This document shows, in pieces, positions 34,914 to 44,158 of a stretch of 64,000 nucleotides of DNA; positions within the stretch are counted from its first letter, which is position 1, and every line of letters starts with the position of its first letter. Position numbers and translations under genes: made by a program. The notes beneath the pieces are model-generated. The model saw only the letters and a list, made by a program, of their open reading frames with translations, had not been told where the DNA came from and made no database searches. Source of the DNA: Serinicoccus profundi (GTDB taxonomy: Bacteria; Actinomycetota; Actinomycetes; Actinomycetales; Dermatophilaceae); assembly GCF_008001015.1 (NCBI RefSeq), contig NZ_CP042862.1:310001-374000 (forward strand), written 5' to 3'.

Positions 34914-35527
34914 CGGCGCACCCCCTCGCCGACCGTGCCCACCCCGGGCACGAAGCGACCCACTGACGCGAGGTATGCCGCATACCCCTCCCCGTGGGTG
35001 CGGGCGAGGTAGGGCTCCTCGACGACCCTCACCTGCAGCTGGATGGCGACCGTGATGACGACGAGGGCCAGGACGGCCAGGGGGTTCGGGGTCATGAGGG
35101 TCAGCCCGAGGACGGTCAGCACCATCATCGTGAAGATCGGGTTGCGGGCCAGGCCGAAGGGCCCCTCGGTCACCAGGGTGGTGCGCTCGGTCTCATCGAC
35201 GCCGACCCGCCAGCTCGTCCCCATGGCCAGCTGGGTCCACACCGTGCCGACGACGCCCAGGAGGGCCAGCACCAAGCCGACCCACGCGAGCGAAGCGGCG
35301 CCCACCCCGGGGAGGGGAGGCATACCCAGGGCGTGGGCGAGCGCGCCGACCGGCACGAGGAGGGCGCCGATGAGGAAGAGGGCGCCCGCCCACCACCCGA
35401 GCGAGCCCGGGCGGCCGTGGAAGCCCCGCAGACCGGTGTCGCCGGTGCGCCGCCGCTGGAGCCAGGCGCGCCAGCCGAAGCCCAGCGCGGCATACAGCGC
35501 GAAGAGTGCGAGGGCGAGCCACCCCAT
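34910..35527 (-). CDS. Isoprenylcysteine carboxyl methyltransferase-like membrane protein
   Basis: A 205-residue protein with about five membrane helices and the ICMT/PEMT signature near the end: TLVTEGPFGLARNPIFTMM and EEPYLARTHGEGYAAYLASV. Bacterial relatives are uncharacterised membrane methyltransferases, quite often in metal operons. ATG 35527 follows GGAAGGACGG. The stretch CCTTCC-ATC-GGAAGG at 35534-35548 just upstream is a small palindrome overlapping the ribosome site and may be part of the operator. First gene of the operon. Confidence 0.8.
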   Translation of the reverse strand: MGWLALALFALYAALGFGWRAWLQRRRTGDTGLRGFHGRPGSLGWWAGALFLIGALLVPVGALAHALGMPPLPGVGAASLAWVGLVLALLGVVGTVWTQLAMGTSWRVGVDETERTTLVTEGPFGLARNPIFTMMVLTVLGLTLMTPNPLAVLALVVITVAIQLQVRVVEEPYLARTHGEGYAAYLASVGRFVPGVGTVGEGVRR

Positions 35528-35647
35528 GATCCGTCCTTCCATCGGAAGGAAACGATGTTAGCGGATGACGCCGATCAAGAAAGACTGCTCCGGGCAGGGT
35601 CGTGCCCCGCCCCCCGCCGCACCAGAAGGCTGGGACCAGAAGGCGGG

Positions 35648-36694
35648 TCAGGCGGGCTCGAGAGCCGCCGCCACCCGGTCGGCCACGAGCCGCGCCCACT
35701 GCCCCACGCCGATGAGCGTCGCGGAGGCCGGGCCGCACCAGTCGCCGTACCCGAGCAGGAACAGCCCCGGCACCCCCGGGACCACCGGGGTGCCGTCGGT
35801 GACGACCCGCCCGTCGCGGCGCGGCAGGTCGAGCCCCGAGAGCCAGGACAGGTCGGGGCGGAAGCCGGTGCACCAGATGATCGCGTCGAACCCCCGCTCG
35901 ACGCCGTCAGGGCCGACCGCACCCGTGCGGGTGATGCTCCGCACCATCGGCGTCGCGACGAGGCCGCCCTCGTCGCGCGCCCGCCGCACCGGCGGCACCG
36001 CGACGATGTCGCCGAGGCTCCCGACGCCACCTCCCTCACCGCGCAGCCGCGCCGACGCCACCCGGAAGAGCTCGCGCCCGTCGACGTCGTCCGGGAGGTA
36101 GCGCGGCGGCGTCAGCGTCGCCCAGGTGACCTCGGCGACGGGGAGCAGGTCGGCCGCGATCTGCGCGCCGGAGTTGGCGCCGCCGACGACGAGCACGCGC
36201 CGCCCCGCGAACTCCTCGGGCCCGGCATACCCCGAGCTGTGCCTCTGCTCGCCCTCGAAGTCACTCAGGCCGGGCACCGCCGGCACGAAGGGTCGCGTCC
36301 CGTTGCCGGTCGCGCCGATCACCGTGCCGGCCGACCAGGTGCCGGCACCGGTGACGACCTCGAAGCCCTCGCCCGAGCGCGTCACGCCGCGGACCCGCAC
36401 GGGCCGTCGGACGGGCACGGCATACCTCTCCTCGTAGCGGGCGAGGTAGTCGATGACGTGCGCGGCGTCCGGGTTGTCCGCGCCCGGCGTCGCGGGCATG
36501 CGCCAGCCGGGGAGCGAGGAGTATGCCGCGGGGGAGAAGAGGCGCAGCGAGGGCCACGTCTGGCGCCACGCGCCTCCGGGGCGCTCGGCTGCGTCGAGGA
36601 CGACGTGGTCGATGCCGCGACGCCGCAGGTAGAACGACGCCGCGAGACCGGCCTGTCCACCGCCGACGACGACGGCGGGCAGGTGCTCGGTCAC
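35648..36694 (-). CDS. ArsO-like flavin-dependent monooxygenase
   Basis: A 348-residue NAD(P)/FAD-dependent oxidoreductase. The FAD site GGGQAGLAASFYLRRRG is at the N-terminus and the NADPH site VVGGANSGAQIAADL near residue 165. PSLRLFSPAAYSSLPGW and GYGDWCGPASATLIGVG match the ArsO subgroup found in arsenic gene clusters. No ars transporter or reductase is adjacent, but a CmtR-type operon lies 100 bases upstream of its 3' end. The substrate is not certain. Confidence 0.82.
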   Translation of the reverse strand: MTEHLPAVVVGGGQAGLAASFYLRRRGIDHVVLDAAERPGGAWRQTWPSLRLFSPAAYSSLPGWRMPATPGADNPDAAHVIDYLARYEERYAVPVRRPVRVRGVTRSGEGFEVVTGAGTWSAGTVIGATGNGTRPFVPAVPGLSDFEGEQRHSSGYAGPEEFAGRRVLVVGGANSGAQIAADLLPVAEVTWATLTPPRYLPDDVDGRELFRVASARLRGEGGGVGSLGDIVAVPPVRRARDEGGLVATPMVRSITRTGAVGPDGVERGFDAIIWCTGFRPDLSWLSGLDLPRRDGRVVTDGTPVVPGVPGLFLLGYGDWCGPASATLIGVGQWARLVADRVAAALEPA

Positions 36695-36711
36695 GCGGCG
36701 AGGTTAACGGA

Positions 36712-37599
36712 CTACGGGACGAGCTCGGGGTCGCGCTCCAGCGAGCGACGGGGCGCCGTATGCAGCGTGGGTATGCCTTCCCGCGGCTCCCACTCCGAGG
36801 CGCGGGTCGTGGTCGGTCGCGACGCGACGGTCGAGGTCGGAGTCGCCGTCGGGGCGGGCACCCGGGTGGCCGACGAGGACGGGGCCTCCGACGGGTGCGG
36901 GTTGCTCGGCAGGGACTCCAGGCGGCGCCACATGGCCGCCGTCCGCCGCCGCACCACGGCCTGGTCGACGTCGATGATCGCCCGCAGGACGACCGCGCCG
37001 ACGAGCATGCCGCCGATGAGGTCGGCGGGCCAGTGGTAGCCGAGGTAGTAGGCCACGCCGATCGAGTTGACCACGATCAGCCCCATGGCCCAGCCGAGCC
37101 GAGCCCGGACGCGGGTGTCGGGGTGGGCGTAGACGGCGATGAGATAGGCCGCGGCGCCGTAGAAAAGAATGGCCTCGGAGGCGTGGCCCGAGGGATAACT
37201 GATGCCGTACCACCCGTGCTCCGCGGCCCCGCCGTTGAGGAACCGTCCGGAGACGTCATCGGCCTTCGGCGAGGTGCGTCCGAGGACGACCTTGAGCCCG
37301 CCGACGACGGCGTAGAAGCCGATCTCGGCAGCGGCGGCGATGAGGATCGGGCGCCAGGTGCGGTGCTTGCACGCCAGGAAGAAGGCGACGGCCAGCAGGA
37401 CGGGCAGGCACACAGCCTGACCTGCGACGGCGTTGGGCACCTGGTCGAGGAAGTCGGTCCACTGGGGGGTGAGCTCGTCGGACCAGAAGCCGTGGAGGGA
37501 GCGGTCCACCTCGCGCAGCGGGCCTGCGACCAGCAGCGTCACCAGCACCAGGGCACCGGTCAACGCCGGCAGGCTGGTCAGGCGGCGAAAAGTCAACAT
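36712..37599 (-). CDS. PAP2-family phosphatase
   Basis: A 295-residue protein with six membrane segments and the three PAP2 motifs: KVVLGRTSP, YPSGHASE and YYLGYHWPADLIGG. It removes phosphate from lipid phosphates such as phosphatidic acid or undecaprenyl diphosphate at the outer face of the membrane. A proline-, threonine- and serine-rich tail of about 75 residues follows, unusual for the family. The promoter region (37600-37680) is AT-rich for this genome. Confidence 0.88.
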   Translation of the reverse strand: MLTFRRLTSLPALTGALVLVTLLVAGPLREVDRSLHGFWSDELTPQWTDFLDQVPNAVAGQAVCLPVLLAVAFFLACKHRTWRPILIAAAAEIGFYAVVGGLKVVLGRTSPKADDVSGRFLNGGAAEHGWYGISYPSGHASEAILFYGAAAYLIAVYAHPDTRVRARLGWAMGLIVVNSIGVAYYLGYHWPADLIGGMLVGAVVLRAIIDVDQAVVRRRTAAMWRRLESLPSNPHPSEAPSSSATRVPAPTATPTSTVASRPTTTRASEWEPREGIPTLHTAPRRSLERDPELVP

Positions 37600-37739
37600 T
37601 GTTTCCCCACGATAGAAAAGAACTCTGTGATGAACCTGAGGCGCACCCCTGGGCCGCAGACGTCTTCAGGATACGCACTGTCAGGCCTCATTGCCCCTGA
37701 AATGACGCGGCGTGCTCCCGCCCCCGGGCGGCCGAGGCG

Positions 37740-38279
37740 TCAGACGGTGGTCAGCGGCAGGAGTGGCGCGGCGGGGAGGGTCGCCGTGATGGTGTCGCCC
37801 GGGCTGATGCTCCCGCTGCGCGTGACGACCCCCATGACGCCGGTGAGCCGCCGCACCTGCCCGTCGGTGTCCTTGCGCAGCACCTGCTTGAGCAGGCCGG
37901 GCTGGAAGTCGTTGATCTGCGAGCACGGGTTGCGCAGGCCGGTGATCTCCACCTCGGCGGTCCCGAGGACGAGGAGGGTGCCACGCGGCAGGCCCAGCAG
38001 GTCGATGCCACGGGTCGTGATGTTCTCCCCGAGCTCTCCGGGGCGGACGGTATGCCCGAGCGCGGCCAGGTCGTCGAGGAGCTCGGCGTGGATGAGGTGC
38101 ACCTGGCGCAGGTTGGGCGCGGTGGGGTCCTTGGCGACCCGGTGCAGGTGCTGGATCGTGGCGCCCGCGTGCGCGTCACCGGCCACGCCGTGACCCTCGA
38201 CCAGCTCGATCTCGGTGACCGGCTCCTTGCTGAAGTCGTGGACCGGGCTCCGGTGCACGGCGAGCACGCGTGACGTCAT
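37740..38279 (-). CDS. MOSC-domain protein
   Basis: A 179-residue single MOSC domain. It has EIELVEGHGVAGDAHAG at the start, RPGELGENITTRGIDL, and the conserved cysteine in GLRNPCSQINDF. MOSC domains carry sulfur for or handle the molybdenum cofactor; stand-alone ones can reduce N-hydroxylated compounds. ATG 38279. It lies 7 bases after the stop of the upstream TrmH-type gene, so they are likely co-transcribed. Confidence 0.88.
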   Translation of the reverse strand: MTSRVLAVHRSPVHDFSKEPVTEIELVEGHGVAGDAHAGATIQHLHRVAKDPTAPNLRQVHLIHAELLDDLAALGHTVRPGELGENITTRGIDLLGLPRGTLLVLGTAEVEITGLRNPCSQINDFQPGLLKQVLRKDTDGQVRRLTGVMGVVTRSGSISPGDTITATLPAAPLLPLTTV

Positions 38280-38286
38280 ACCGGCA

Positions 38287-39156
38287 TCATGCCCCAGCGG
38301 CGGGGCGCCCCGACCCACGCCGTCGTTGCAGCTCGTAGAGCACGATCGAGCCAGCGCTCGCGGCGTTGAGCGAGCTGGCGGTGCCGGTCATGGGGATCGA
38401 GGTGAGCAGGTCGCAGGCCTCGCGCCAGCCGCTGCTCATGCCGGTCGCCTCGCTGCCGATGACCACGACCGTCGGGCCGTCCACAGGCACCTCGGCGAGC
38501 TCGACGTCGCCGTGCTCGTCGGTGCCGATGACGGTGAACGGCAGACCCGCCGCTCGGCGCCGCTCGACCCAGGCCAGCAGCGGCTGGTGCGAGGGCAGCC
38601 GGAGCACCGGCACCGCGAAGATCGATCCGGTGCTGGCGCGCACCGAGGCCGGGTCCCACGGGTCGGCGGCGTGCCCGGTGACCACCAGGGCAGCGCCCCC
38701 GAGCGCGTCGACGGAGCGGGCGAGCGAGCCGATGTTACCGGGGTTCGCCGGCCGGTCGAAGACCACGATCGGGCCGCTCGGCTCGGACGGGAGCCGGTCG
38801 ACGTCGTCCGCAGGCAGACCGACGACCGCGAGCAGCTCGGGTGCACCGTCGCCCCGCTCGCCGAGCTCGGCCAGGAGCGTGGGAGCGACCTTCACGACCG
38901 CGCCTGGGTGCCTGCGCATGAGGTCGCGTGCCCACTCCGAGGGGCGGGCGCGGCCGTCGCTGAGCAGCGCCCGGACGGGGAATCCGGCGGTGACCGCCTG
39001 GCTGATCGGACGCACCCCCTGCACGAGCAGCTCGCCGGACTGCGTCCGCTTGCGGCGGTTGGTGAGCAGCGCCTCCCACTGCTGGAAGACCGCGTTGCGT
39101 CGCTCGACGCGGCGGGGCTGGTGCTGACCTCGGCTCACCGGCCAAGCATGGCGCAT
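38287..39156 (-). CDS. TrmH-family RNA 2'-O-methyltransferase
   Basis: A 289-residue SpoU/TrmH-type methyltransferase: [19 protein letters not shown] (motif 1), [12 protein letters not shown] (motif 2) and [20 protein letters not shown] (motif 3), which form the trefoil knot and S-adenosylmethionine site. An N-terminal substrate-binding part precedes ([20 protein letters not shown]). It methylates a ribose in rRNA or tRNA; which one cannot be read. ATG 39156 taken; a GTG six bases upstream is possible. Confidence 0.88.
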   Translation of the reverse strand: MRHAWPVSRGQHQPRRVERRNAVFQQWEALLTNRRKRTQSGELLVQGVRPISQAVTAGFPVRALLSDGRARPSEWARDLMRRHPGAVVKVAPTLLAELGERGDGAPELLAVVGLPADDVDRLPSEPSGPIVVFDRPANPGNIGSLARSVDALGGAALVVTGHAADPWDPASVRASTGSIFAVPVLRLPSHQPLLAWVERRRAAGLPFTVIGTDEHGDVELAEVPVDGPTVVVIGSEATGMSSGWREACDLLTSIPMTGTASSLNAASAGSIVLYELQRRRGSGRPAAGA

Positions 39157-39186
39157 CGGCACCGCGGTGGTGCGACGATGGCCGGT

Positions 39187-39754
39187 ATGCAGCTCACCGA
39201 CTTTTCGAGCACGTGCGCCGCGGGGAGCTCATCGAGGGCGGCTCACCGGCGCACGCCTTCATGCACGGGGCGAGCCAGGACGCGCTGCGCGTGGTGGCCG
39301 AGCTCAACGGCTCCTACCACCCGCCGGAGCAGGTCCGGGCGCTGCTCGCCGAGCTGACCGGACGGGAGGTGCCGGAGTCGGTGACGGTCTTCCCGCCGTT
39401 CTACAGCGAGTTCGGCAAGGGCCTCGTGCTCGGGGAGGGCGTCTTCATCAACATGGGTGCCGCTTCCAGGACACCGGCGGCATCACCATCGGCGACGGCT
39501 CGCTCGTCGGCCACGGGTCGACGATCACCACCCTCAACCACGGCACCGACCCGGAGCGGCGGGGCGACATGATCCCCGCGGCGGTGACGATCGGGAGACA
39601 GGTCTGGCTCGGGGCGTCGGTCACCGTCGTGCCCGGTGTGAGCATCGGCGACGGCGCGATCGTGGGGGCCGGCGCGGTCGTCACCAAGGACGTCCCTGCG
39701 CGCACCAGCGTCGCCGGCGTCCCCGCCCGGGTCATCCGCTCGATCGACGACTGA
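39187..39754 (+). pseudogene. Maltose/galactoside O-acetyltransferase-like gene, two frameshifts
   Basis: Reading across three frames gives a normal left-handed beta-helix acetyltransferase: MQLTD, then [38 protein letters not shown], then [20 protein letters not shown] and [20 protein letters not shown]. One base is missing at the T-run 39202-39205 and one at the G-run 39455-39457. The hexapeptide repeats and the His in [12 protein letters not shown] are intact. Either a fresh pseudogene or, as likely, two sequencing errors in homopolymers. The start ATG lies in a GGTATGC motif. Confidence 0.8.
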
Positions 39755-39816
39755 GCGGACGGCATACCGGCGAAAACGCGTTGGGCTCGCCCTGTCCGCC
39801 CGGCACACTGTGGGGT

Positions 39817-40470
39817 ATGCCGTCGCTCACCCTCGAGGAGATCTGGCCGCCGTTCGGGCTTCGCGTGGAGGCGGGTGACCTCACGCTGTCCGTGCTGCGG
39901 GAGGGGGACGTCGCCGCGCTGGTGGGGCTGGTGCTCGAGGGCATCCACGACCCCGACGATATGCCCTTCCTCTTCCCCTGGACGCGGGCGCCGCGCGAGG
40001 AGCTCCCCGCCAACTACGTGCGCTACGCCGGTCGGGTCCTCGCCGGGCAGTCGCCGGAGTCCACCTCGCTGCAGCTCGTCGTGCGGAGGGCGGGGGAGGT
40101 CGTCGGCATCCAGGCCCTCGAGGGGGAGGACGTGCCGGTGACCCGGACGATGGAGACCGGCTCCTGGCTGGTCCGCCGGCTCCACGGGCAGGGCATCGGC
40201 ACTCGGATGCGGCAGGCGGTCTGCGCGCTCGCCTTCGACCACCTCGGGATCGAGCGGATCACCTCCTCGGCCTACCTCGACAACCCCTCCTCGATGGCGG
40301 TGAGCCGCGCCGTGGGCTACCAGCCCAACGGGCGCCGGTGGATCGCGCGCGAGGGCGAGCCGGCCGAGCAGCAGTCCTACGTGCTGACCCCGGGGACGTT
40401 CCGGCGCGGGGAGGAGATCCGGGTGGAGGGCGCCGCGGCGCTGCGGGAGTTCCTCGGGCTGGGCGGTTGA
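39817..40470 (+). CDS. GNAT-family N-acetyltransferase
   Basis: A 217-residue GNAT protein of the RimJ/RimL type: LTLSVLREGDVAALVGLVLE at the start, GSWLVRRLHGQGIGTRMRQA (acetyl-CoA loop, RxxGxG/A variant) and LGIERITSSAYLDNPSSMAV. The target amine is unknown; relatives acetylate protein N-termini or drugs. The ATG is in GGTATGCC. It follows the acetyltransferase pseudogene by about 60 bases. Confidence 0.85.
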   Translation: MPSLTLEEIWPPFGLRVEAGDLTLSVLREGDVAALVGLVLEGIHDPDDMPFLFPWTRAPREELPANYVRYAGRVLAGQSPESTSLQLVVRRAGEVVGIQALEGEDVPVTRTMETGSWLVRRLHGQGIGTRMRQAVCALAFDHLGIERITSSAYLDNPSSMAVSRAVGYQPNGRRWIAREGEPAEQQSYVLTPGTFRRGEEIRVEGAAALREFLGLGG

Positions 40471-40554
40471 GCGCGGGGGCCAAGCGCCGAGCGCGCGGAG
40501 CGCGCGGCCCTGCGAGATGGCGGAGGGAGGACGCCGGGCGCCGGAGCTGCTCGC

Positions 40555-40965
40555 TCAGGCAGGTGGCCAGGTCTCCACGTGGGCGTGATGACCGGGAGTT
40601 CGGGCGAACTTGCGGTCATCAGTGAGCAGGGGCAGGTCCAGCGTCTCGGCCAGGGCGACGTAGAAGGCGTCGTAGGCCGTGAGGTTGTCGCGGAGTTCGA
40701 TCACCCGCATCTGGAGGGGCTGCATGGCGTAGCGGACCAACGGCAGTCCGGCGAAGTCCTCCATCATCGCCTCGGCGCGCGCCCGGTCGATGTGCGTGCC
40801 CGGCGCTGAACTGAGCAGAAGTCCACGGACGGCAGAAGCGACCTCGGCGTCGATCAGCGCCGGCGCATGCAGTCGGCGCTCGGACGCGACCCGGGAGCGA
40901 AGAGGCTGGTCGGGCGCTCGGTTGAGCAGGAGTCGGACCACGATCGAGGCGTCGACGACCGACAT
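40555..40965 (-). CDS. vapC: VapC-type PIN-domain toxin
   Basis: A 136-residue PIN-domain RNase. Acidic active-site residues are seen in VVDASIVVRLL, LIDAEVASAV, TAYDAFYVALAE and LLTDDRKFAR. It cuts RNA, usually tRNA or rRNA, when freed from its antitoxin. It abuts the antitoxin gene directly (stop followed by ATG with no gap), the usual antitoxin-toxin order. Confidence 0.9.
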   Translation of the reverse strand: MSVVDASIVVRLLLNRAPDQPLRSRVASERRLHAPALIDAEVASAVRGLLLSSAPGTHIDRARAEAMMEDFAGLPLVRYAMQPLQMRVIELRDNLTAYDAFYVALAETLDLPLLTDDRKFARTPGHHAHVETWPPA

Positions 40966-41196
40966 TCAGCGGCGACCCTCCGCGATCATGTTGCGGATCG
41001 TGTCTGAGCCGACATCGACGCCCGCCCGACGGCTGATGCGCTCGAGCGCTTCCGTCATCGTGGGTCGGGCGGCGTCCTCGTGGATGAGATCGCGCAGGTA
41101 CTGCGACAGCGAGACCCGACGCTCGGCGGCGCGAGCGCGCAAGATGCGTGCGTCCTCGGCGGGGACGTCGCGGACCTGGAAGACCTCGGTGCTCAT
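40966..41196 (-). CDS. vapB: VapB-type antitoxin, ribbon-helix-helix
   Basis: A 76-residue protein. The N-terminal half has the FitA/VapB ribbon-helix-helix pattern (VFQVRDVPAEDARILRARAA, then SLSQYLRDLIHEDA), and the C-terminal half wraps the toxin (SDTIRNMIAEGRR). It should neutralise the adjacent PIN toxin and repress their shared promoter. The start ATG overlaps GCTCATAC in the promoter region. Confidence 0.88.
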   Translation of the reverse strand: MSTEVFQVRDVPAEDARILRARAAERRVSLSQYLRDLIHEDAARPTMTEALERISRRAGVDVGSDTIRNMIAEGRR

Positions 41197-41216
41197 ACGG
41201 TGATGCTACCGCGACT

Positions 41217-41232
41217 GCATGCAGAGTGCATG
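41217..41232. promoter_or_regulatory. Candidate VapB operator
   Basis: Just upstream of vapB, TGCATGCA (a palindrome, 41217-41224) is followed by TGCATG (41227-41232). Repeated TGCATG halves are the sort of site a ribbon-helix-helix dimer binds. It lies between the divergent vapB and pdxY starts, so it might affect both. Confidence 0.45.
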
Positions 41233-41282
41233 AAGCCGGGCAAGATGTGAGGTTGCGCTGAGGAGGTGCCATCATCGGGGCC

Positions 41283-42149
41283 ATGCGCTTCCTCTCCATC
41301 CAGAGCCACGTCGCCTACGGCCATGTCGGCAACTCGGCTGCCGTCTTCCCGCTTCAGCGCCTCGGGCACGAGGTGTGGCCGGTGCTGACGGTGAACTTCT
41401 CCAACCACACGGGGTATGGCGCGTGGGGCGGCCCGCTCATCCCCGCCGACGACGTGCGCTCGGTCGTCACTGGCATCGAGGACCGCGGCGTGCTCGGGAC
41501 GGCCGACGGGGTGCTCTCGGGCTACCTCGGCGGGGAGGAGATCGTCGACGTCGTGCTGGACGCGGTGGCGCGGGTCAAGGCGGCCAACCCCGACGCGACG
41601 TACACCTGCGACCCGGTCATGGGCAACGCCACCTCCGGGTGCTTCGTGGCTCCGGCGATCCCGCCGCTCATCCGGGAGAAGGTGCTGCCGCACGCCGACA
41701 TCATCACGCCCAACCAGTTCGAGCTCGGCTTCATGACGCACACCGAGCCGGACACCCTGGAGTCGACCCTGGCCTCGGTCGAGATCGCCCGCGACCTCGG
41801 CCCGCGCACCGTGCTCGTCACCAGCGTGCTGCGACCCGAGCGGGAGGCCGGCCCGGACGGGGGCGAGACCATCGAGATGCTCGCGGTCGACGACGCCGGC
41901 GCCTGGATCGTCGCGACGCCGCGGCTGCCGATCAAGGCCAACGGCTCCGGGGACGTCACCAGCGCCCTCTTCACCGCGCACTACCGCGAGACGGGCTCGG
42001 CGGCGACCGCCCTGGAGCGCACCGCGGCCAGCGTCTTCGAGCTGCTGCAGGTCACGATCGACTCCGGCGAGCGCGAGCTGCGGCTGGTGCAGGCACAAGA
42101 GGCCTTCGTCGCGCCGAAGGTCGCCTTTGAGGCGACGCAGGTGCGCTGA
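41283..42149 (+). CDS. pdxY: Pyridoxal kinase
   Basis: A 288-residue ribokinase-fold kinase that phosphorylates pyridoxal to its 5'-phosphate in B6 salvage. Typical segments: MRFLSIQSHVAYGHVGNSAA, VNFSNHTGYGAWGG, YTCDPVMGNATSGCFV and the catalytic region IKANGSGDVTSALFTAHY with its Asp. The PdxY type is indicated by length and the start. Stand-alone gene with its promoter next to vapB. Confidence 0.92.
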   Translation: MRFLSIQSHVAYGHVGNSAAVFPLQRLGHEVWPVLTVNFSNHTGYGAWGGPLIPADDVRSVVTGIEDRGVLGTADGVLSGYLGGEEIVDVVLDAVARVKAANPDATYTCDPVMGNATSGCFVAPAIPPLIREKVLPHADIITPNQFELGFMTHTEPDTLESTLASVEIARDLGPRTVLVTSVLRPEREAGPDGGETIEMLAVDDAGAWIVATPRLPIKANGSGDVTSALFTAHYRETGSAATALERTAASVFELLQVTIDSGERELRLVQAQEAFVAPKVAFEATQVR

Positions 42150-42248
42150 GGCACAGGTGCGCTGCGGCGCGGATCCCGGTGCCCCGCGGCTTGCGTGACT
42201 GGCGCAGGCGCCTGGGGGCCGGTCGGCCGGATGGACAGCGGCGCGGAC

Positions 42249-42352
42249 GTCACAGCGACATCACGAGCACCACGGTGCCGGGTTGTCAGGCTGTGCGTGG
42301 CACAACAACCCGCGCACAGGCCGTTGTCCTGGCGGTCGGGTGTGCGTGTGAC
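42249..42352 (+). ncRNA. Pseudoknot-like intergenic element 1
   Basis: Within the 300-base gap after pdxY. After a leader with ACATCACGAGCACCACGGTG comes an interleaved repeat: A CGGGTTGT (42279-42286), B CTGTGCG (42291-42297), A' ACAACCCG (42305-42312), B' CGCACAG (42313-42319). A pairs with A' and B with B' perfectly, and A' and B' touch. The same layout with changed but matching stems recurs at 49040-49110. The right flank GGTGTGCGTGTGAC (42339-42352) is roughly the inverse of the left flank. Whether it acts as RNA or as single-stranded DNA is open. Confidence 0.55.
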
Positions 42353-42451
42353 CTGCGTGGCTGATGTGAGTCGTTCAGGGTATGGCGTCCGCTCCGTGGC
42401 CGACCGAACCTGTGCGACGACTCGACTCACCCCGGCCGGCGCCTCGCCGGC

Positions 42452-43158
42452 TCAGAGCCGCAGGGCGTGCTCCCGCAGCTGCTCGTAGGCGGGGCGGCAG
42501 GTCCCGCGACGGCCGCGTCGTGCTCGCTGAGCTGCACCTCCCGCGGTCGGTAGGGCGCGAAGCCGGTCGAGGCGACGACGGCGTCATACCAGTGCGGCGC
42601 CCACACGCCGTCGGAGTCACGCGGTCCGGGCGGCCAGGTGAGCATGTGGTCGGTGAACTCGATGCCGAGCCAGTCGCACAGCCAGCGCAGGTAGGCCTCG
42701 GGGTCCCGCAGGAAGTCGGCCGCGTCGATCACCGGCGGGGAGCCGAGCAGGTCGAAGAGGGTGAGCTGCTGGGGCAGGCCGATGTCCTCGGGCTGGCAGG
42801 TCTCGCGGGAGCGGACGTAGGAGAAGACCACCTCTGCCGGGTCGCGGATGAGCAGCACGCTGCGCACCTGCTCGGTCCAGGACAGGTCGTCGCCGTCCAG
42901 GTAGTGGTGGGTCATGAGCTTGGAGTACGACACGGCCGCCTCGGTCGGAGCCAGCAGGCCGCGGGCCACCTCGGCCGGGTCGGTCGGCTGGGAGGCGATG
43001 ACCTCCTCGCGCGCCGGGTGCTCGATCCCGGTGCGGTGCAGGTATGCCGCGTAGAACGGCTCGTCGAAGACCTCGGCGTCCGGACGGTTCTCCCAGGACC
43101 GCATCATCGCGGTCGAGATGTTGCGGGGTCCGGACCACATGCCCAGCCGGACGGTCAC
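42452..43158 (-). CDS. Sulfotransferase-like P-loop protein (frameshift near 3' end)
   Basis: About 235 residues. LGMWSGPRNISTAMMRSWEN is the PAPS-binding-type P-loop; LLIRDPAEVVFSYVRSRET fits the sulfotransferase 3'-phosphate site, and FLRDPEAYLRWLCDWLGI follows as in that fold. It starts at GTG 43158, overlapping the stop of the upstream aminotransferase gene by four bases. As given, the frame runs on to 42427 with a nonsense-like tail; adding one base to the run at 42503-42505 restores RPAYEQLREHALRL and a stop at 42452. It is therefore probably intact in the organism. The sulfonate acceptor is unknown. Confidence 0.75.
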
Positions 43159-44093
43159 GACCCGCTCCGCCGGGCGGCGTCGGCGGCGACGTGCTCGGCA
43201 TACCAGCCCTGGAGCCGCTCCACCACCGGTCCCCGGGCTCCCGTCCCGATGGTGCGACCGTCCACCGAGCGCACCGGAACCACCCCGGCGAAGGTCCCGG
43301 TGACGAAGGCCTCCTGCGCGCTGTAGACGTCGGTGAGGCTGAAGGTGCGTTCCTGCGCGGGCAGCCCGCGGTCCCGGCAGACGCGCAGGACGTTGCCCCG
43401 GGTGATCCCGGCGAGGCAGAAGCGACCGTCGCTGGTCCAGACCTCCGGCTCCTCCGCGGTGCCCTTGACGATGAAGAAGTGGGTGCTGTTGCAGGTCGCC
43501 ACGAAGCCGTGCGGGTCGAGCATCAGCGCCTCGTCGGCTCCCGCGGTGTAGGCCTGGATGCACGCCGTGATGTCGTTGAGCTTGCTGTGGGCGTTGAGCT
43601 TGGGGTCCAGCGTGTCCGGCGTCGCGCGGCGCACGTGCGTGGTGAACAGCGTGATGCCCTCGCGCACCGTGGCCGGGAGCGGCTCCTTGTGCTCGGGGAT
43701 GATGACCACTGTCGGCGGGCCGATCGTGACCCGAGGGTCCTGGTAGGGCGTCGACTTCACCCCGCGGGAGACCATGAGCCGGATGTGCACCCCGTCGTGC
43801 ATGTCGTTGGCTCGCAGCACCTCGTAGACCGCGGCTGTGAGGTCTTCGCGCGACATGCCGAGGTCGAGCATGATCGCGGCCGCCCCCTCGACAAGGCGGT
43901 CGAGGTGCTGCTCCCAGAAGACCGGGTGGCCGTCGTGCACCCGGATCCCCTCCCAGATCCCGTCGCCGAGGACGAAGCCGGAGTCGAAGACCGAGACCAC
44001 CGCCTCGGCCCGGGGTTTGAGCGCACCGTTGACCCAGATGAGGATCTGCTCGTTGCGCGGGTCGTCGCCGTGGTCATGGGTTCCGTGAGGCAC
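43155..44093 (-). CDS. Class IV aminotransferase (branched-chain type)
   Basis: A 312-residue fold-type IV PLP enzyme. It has WVNGALKPRAEAVVSVFDSG, FWEQHLDRLVEGA, the lysine region LDPKLNAHSKLNDI, DEALMLDPHGFVATCNSTHF and the phosphate loop GRFCLAGITRGNVLRV. Such enzymes move amino groups between branched-chain or D-amino acids and keto acids, or act as lyases. The four-base overlap with the sulfotransferase-like gene suggests one pathway. The physiological substrate is not clear. Confidence 0.88.
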   Translation of the reverse strand: MPHGTHDHGDDPRNEQILIWVNGALKPRAEAVVSVFDSGFVLGDGIWEGIRVHDGHPVFWEQHLDRLVEGAAAIMLDLGMSREDLTAAVYEVLRANDMHDGVHIRLMVSRGVKSTPYQDPRVTIGPPTVVIIPEHKEPLPATVREGITLFTTHVRRATPDTLDPKLNAHSKLNDITACIQAYTAGADEALMLDPHGFVATCNSTHFFIVKGTAEEPEVWTSDGRFCLAGITRGNVLRVCRDRGLPAQERTFSLTDVYSAQEAFVTGTFAGVVPVRSVDGRTIGTGARGPVVERLQGWYAEHVAADAARRSGS

Positions 44094-44158
44094 CTGAGCA
44101 GGTTACCGAGGAGCGAGGCTCGGCCGGTCGGCGTGCGTGGTCACCGGGCCTCTGCGCG

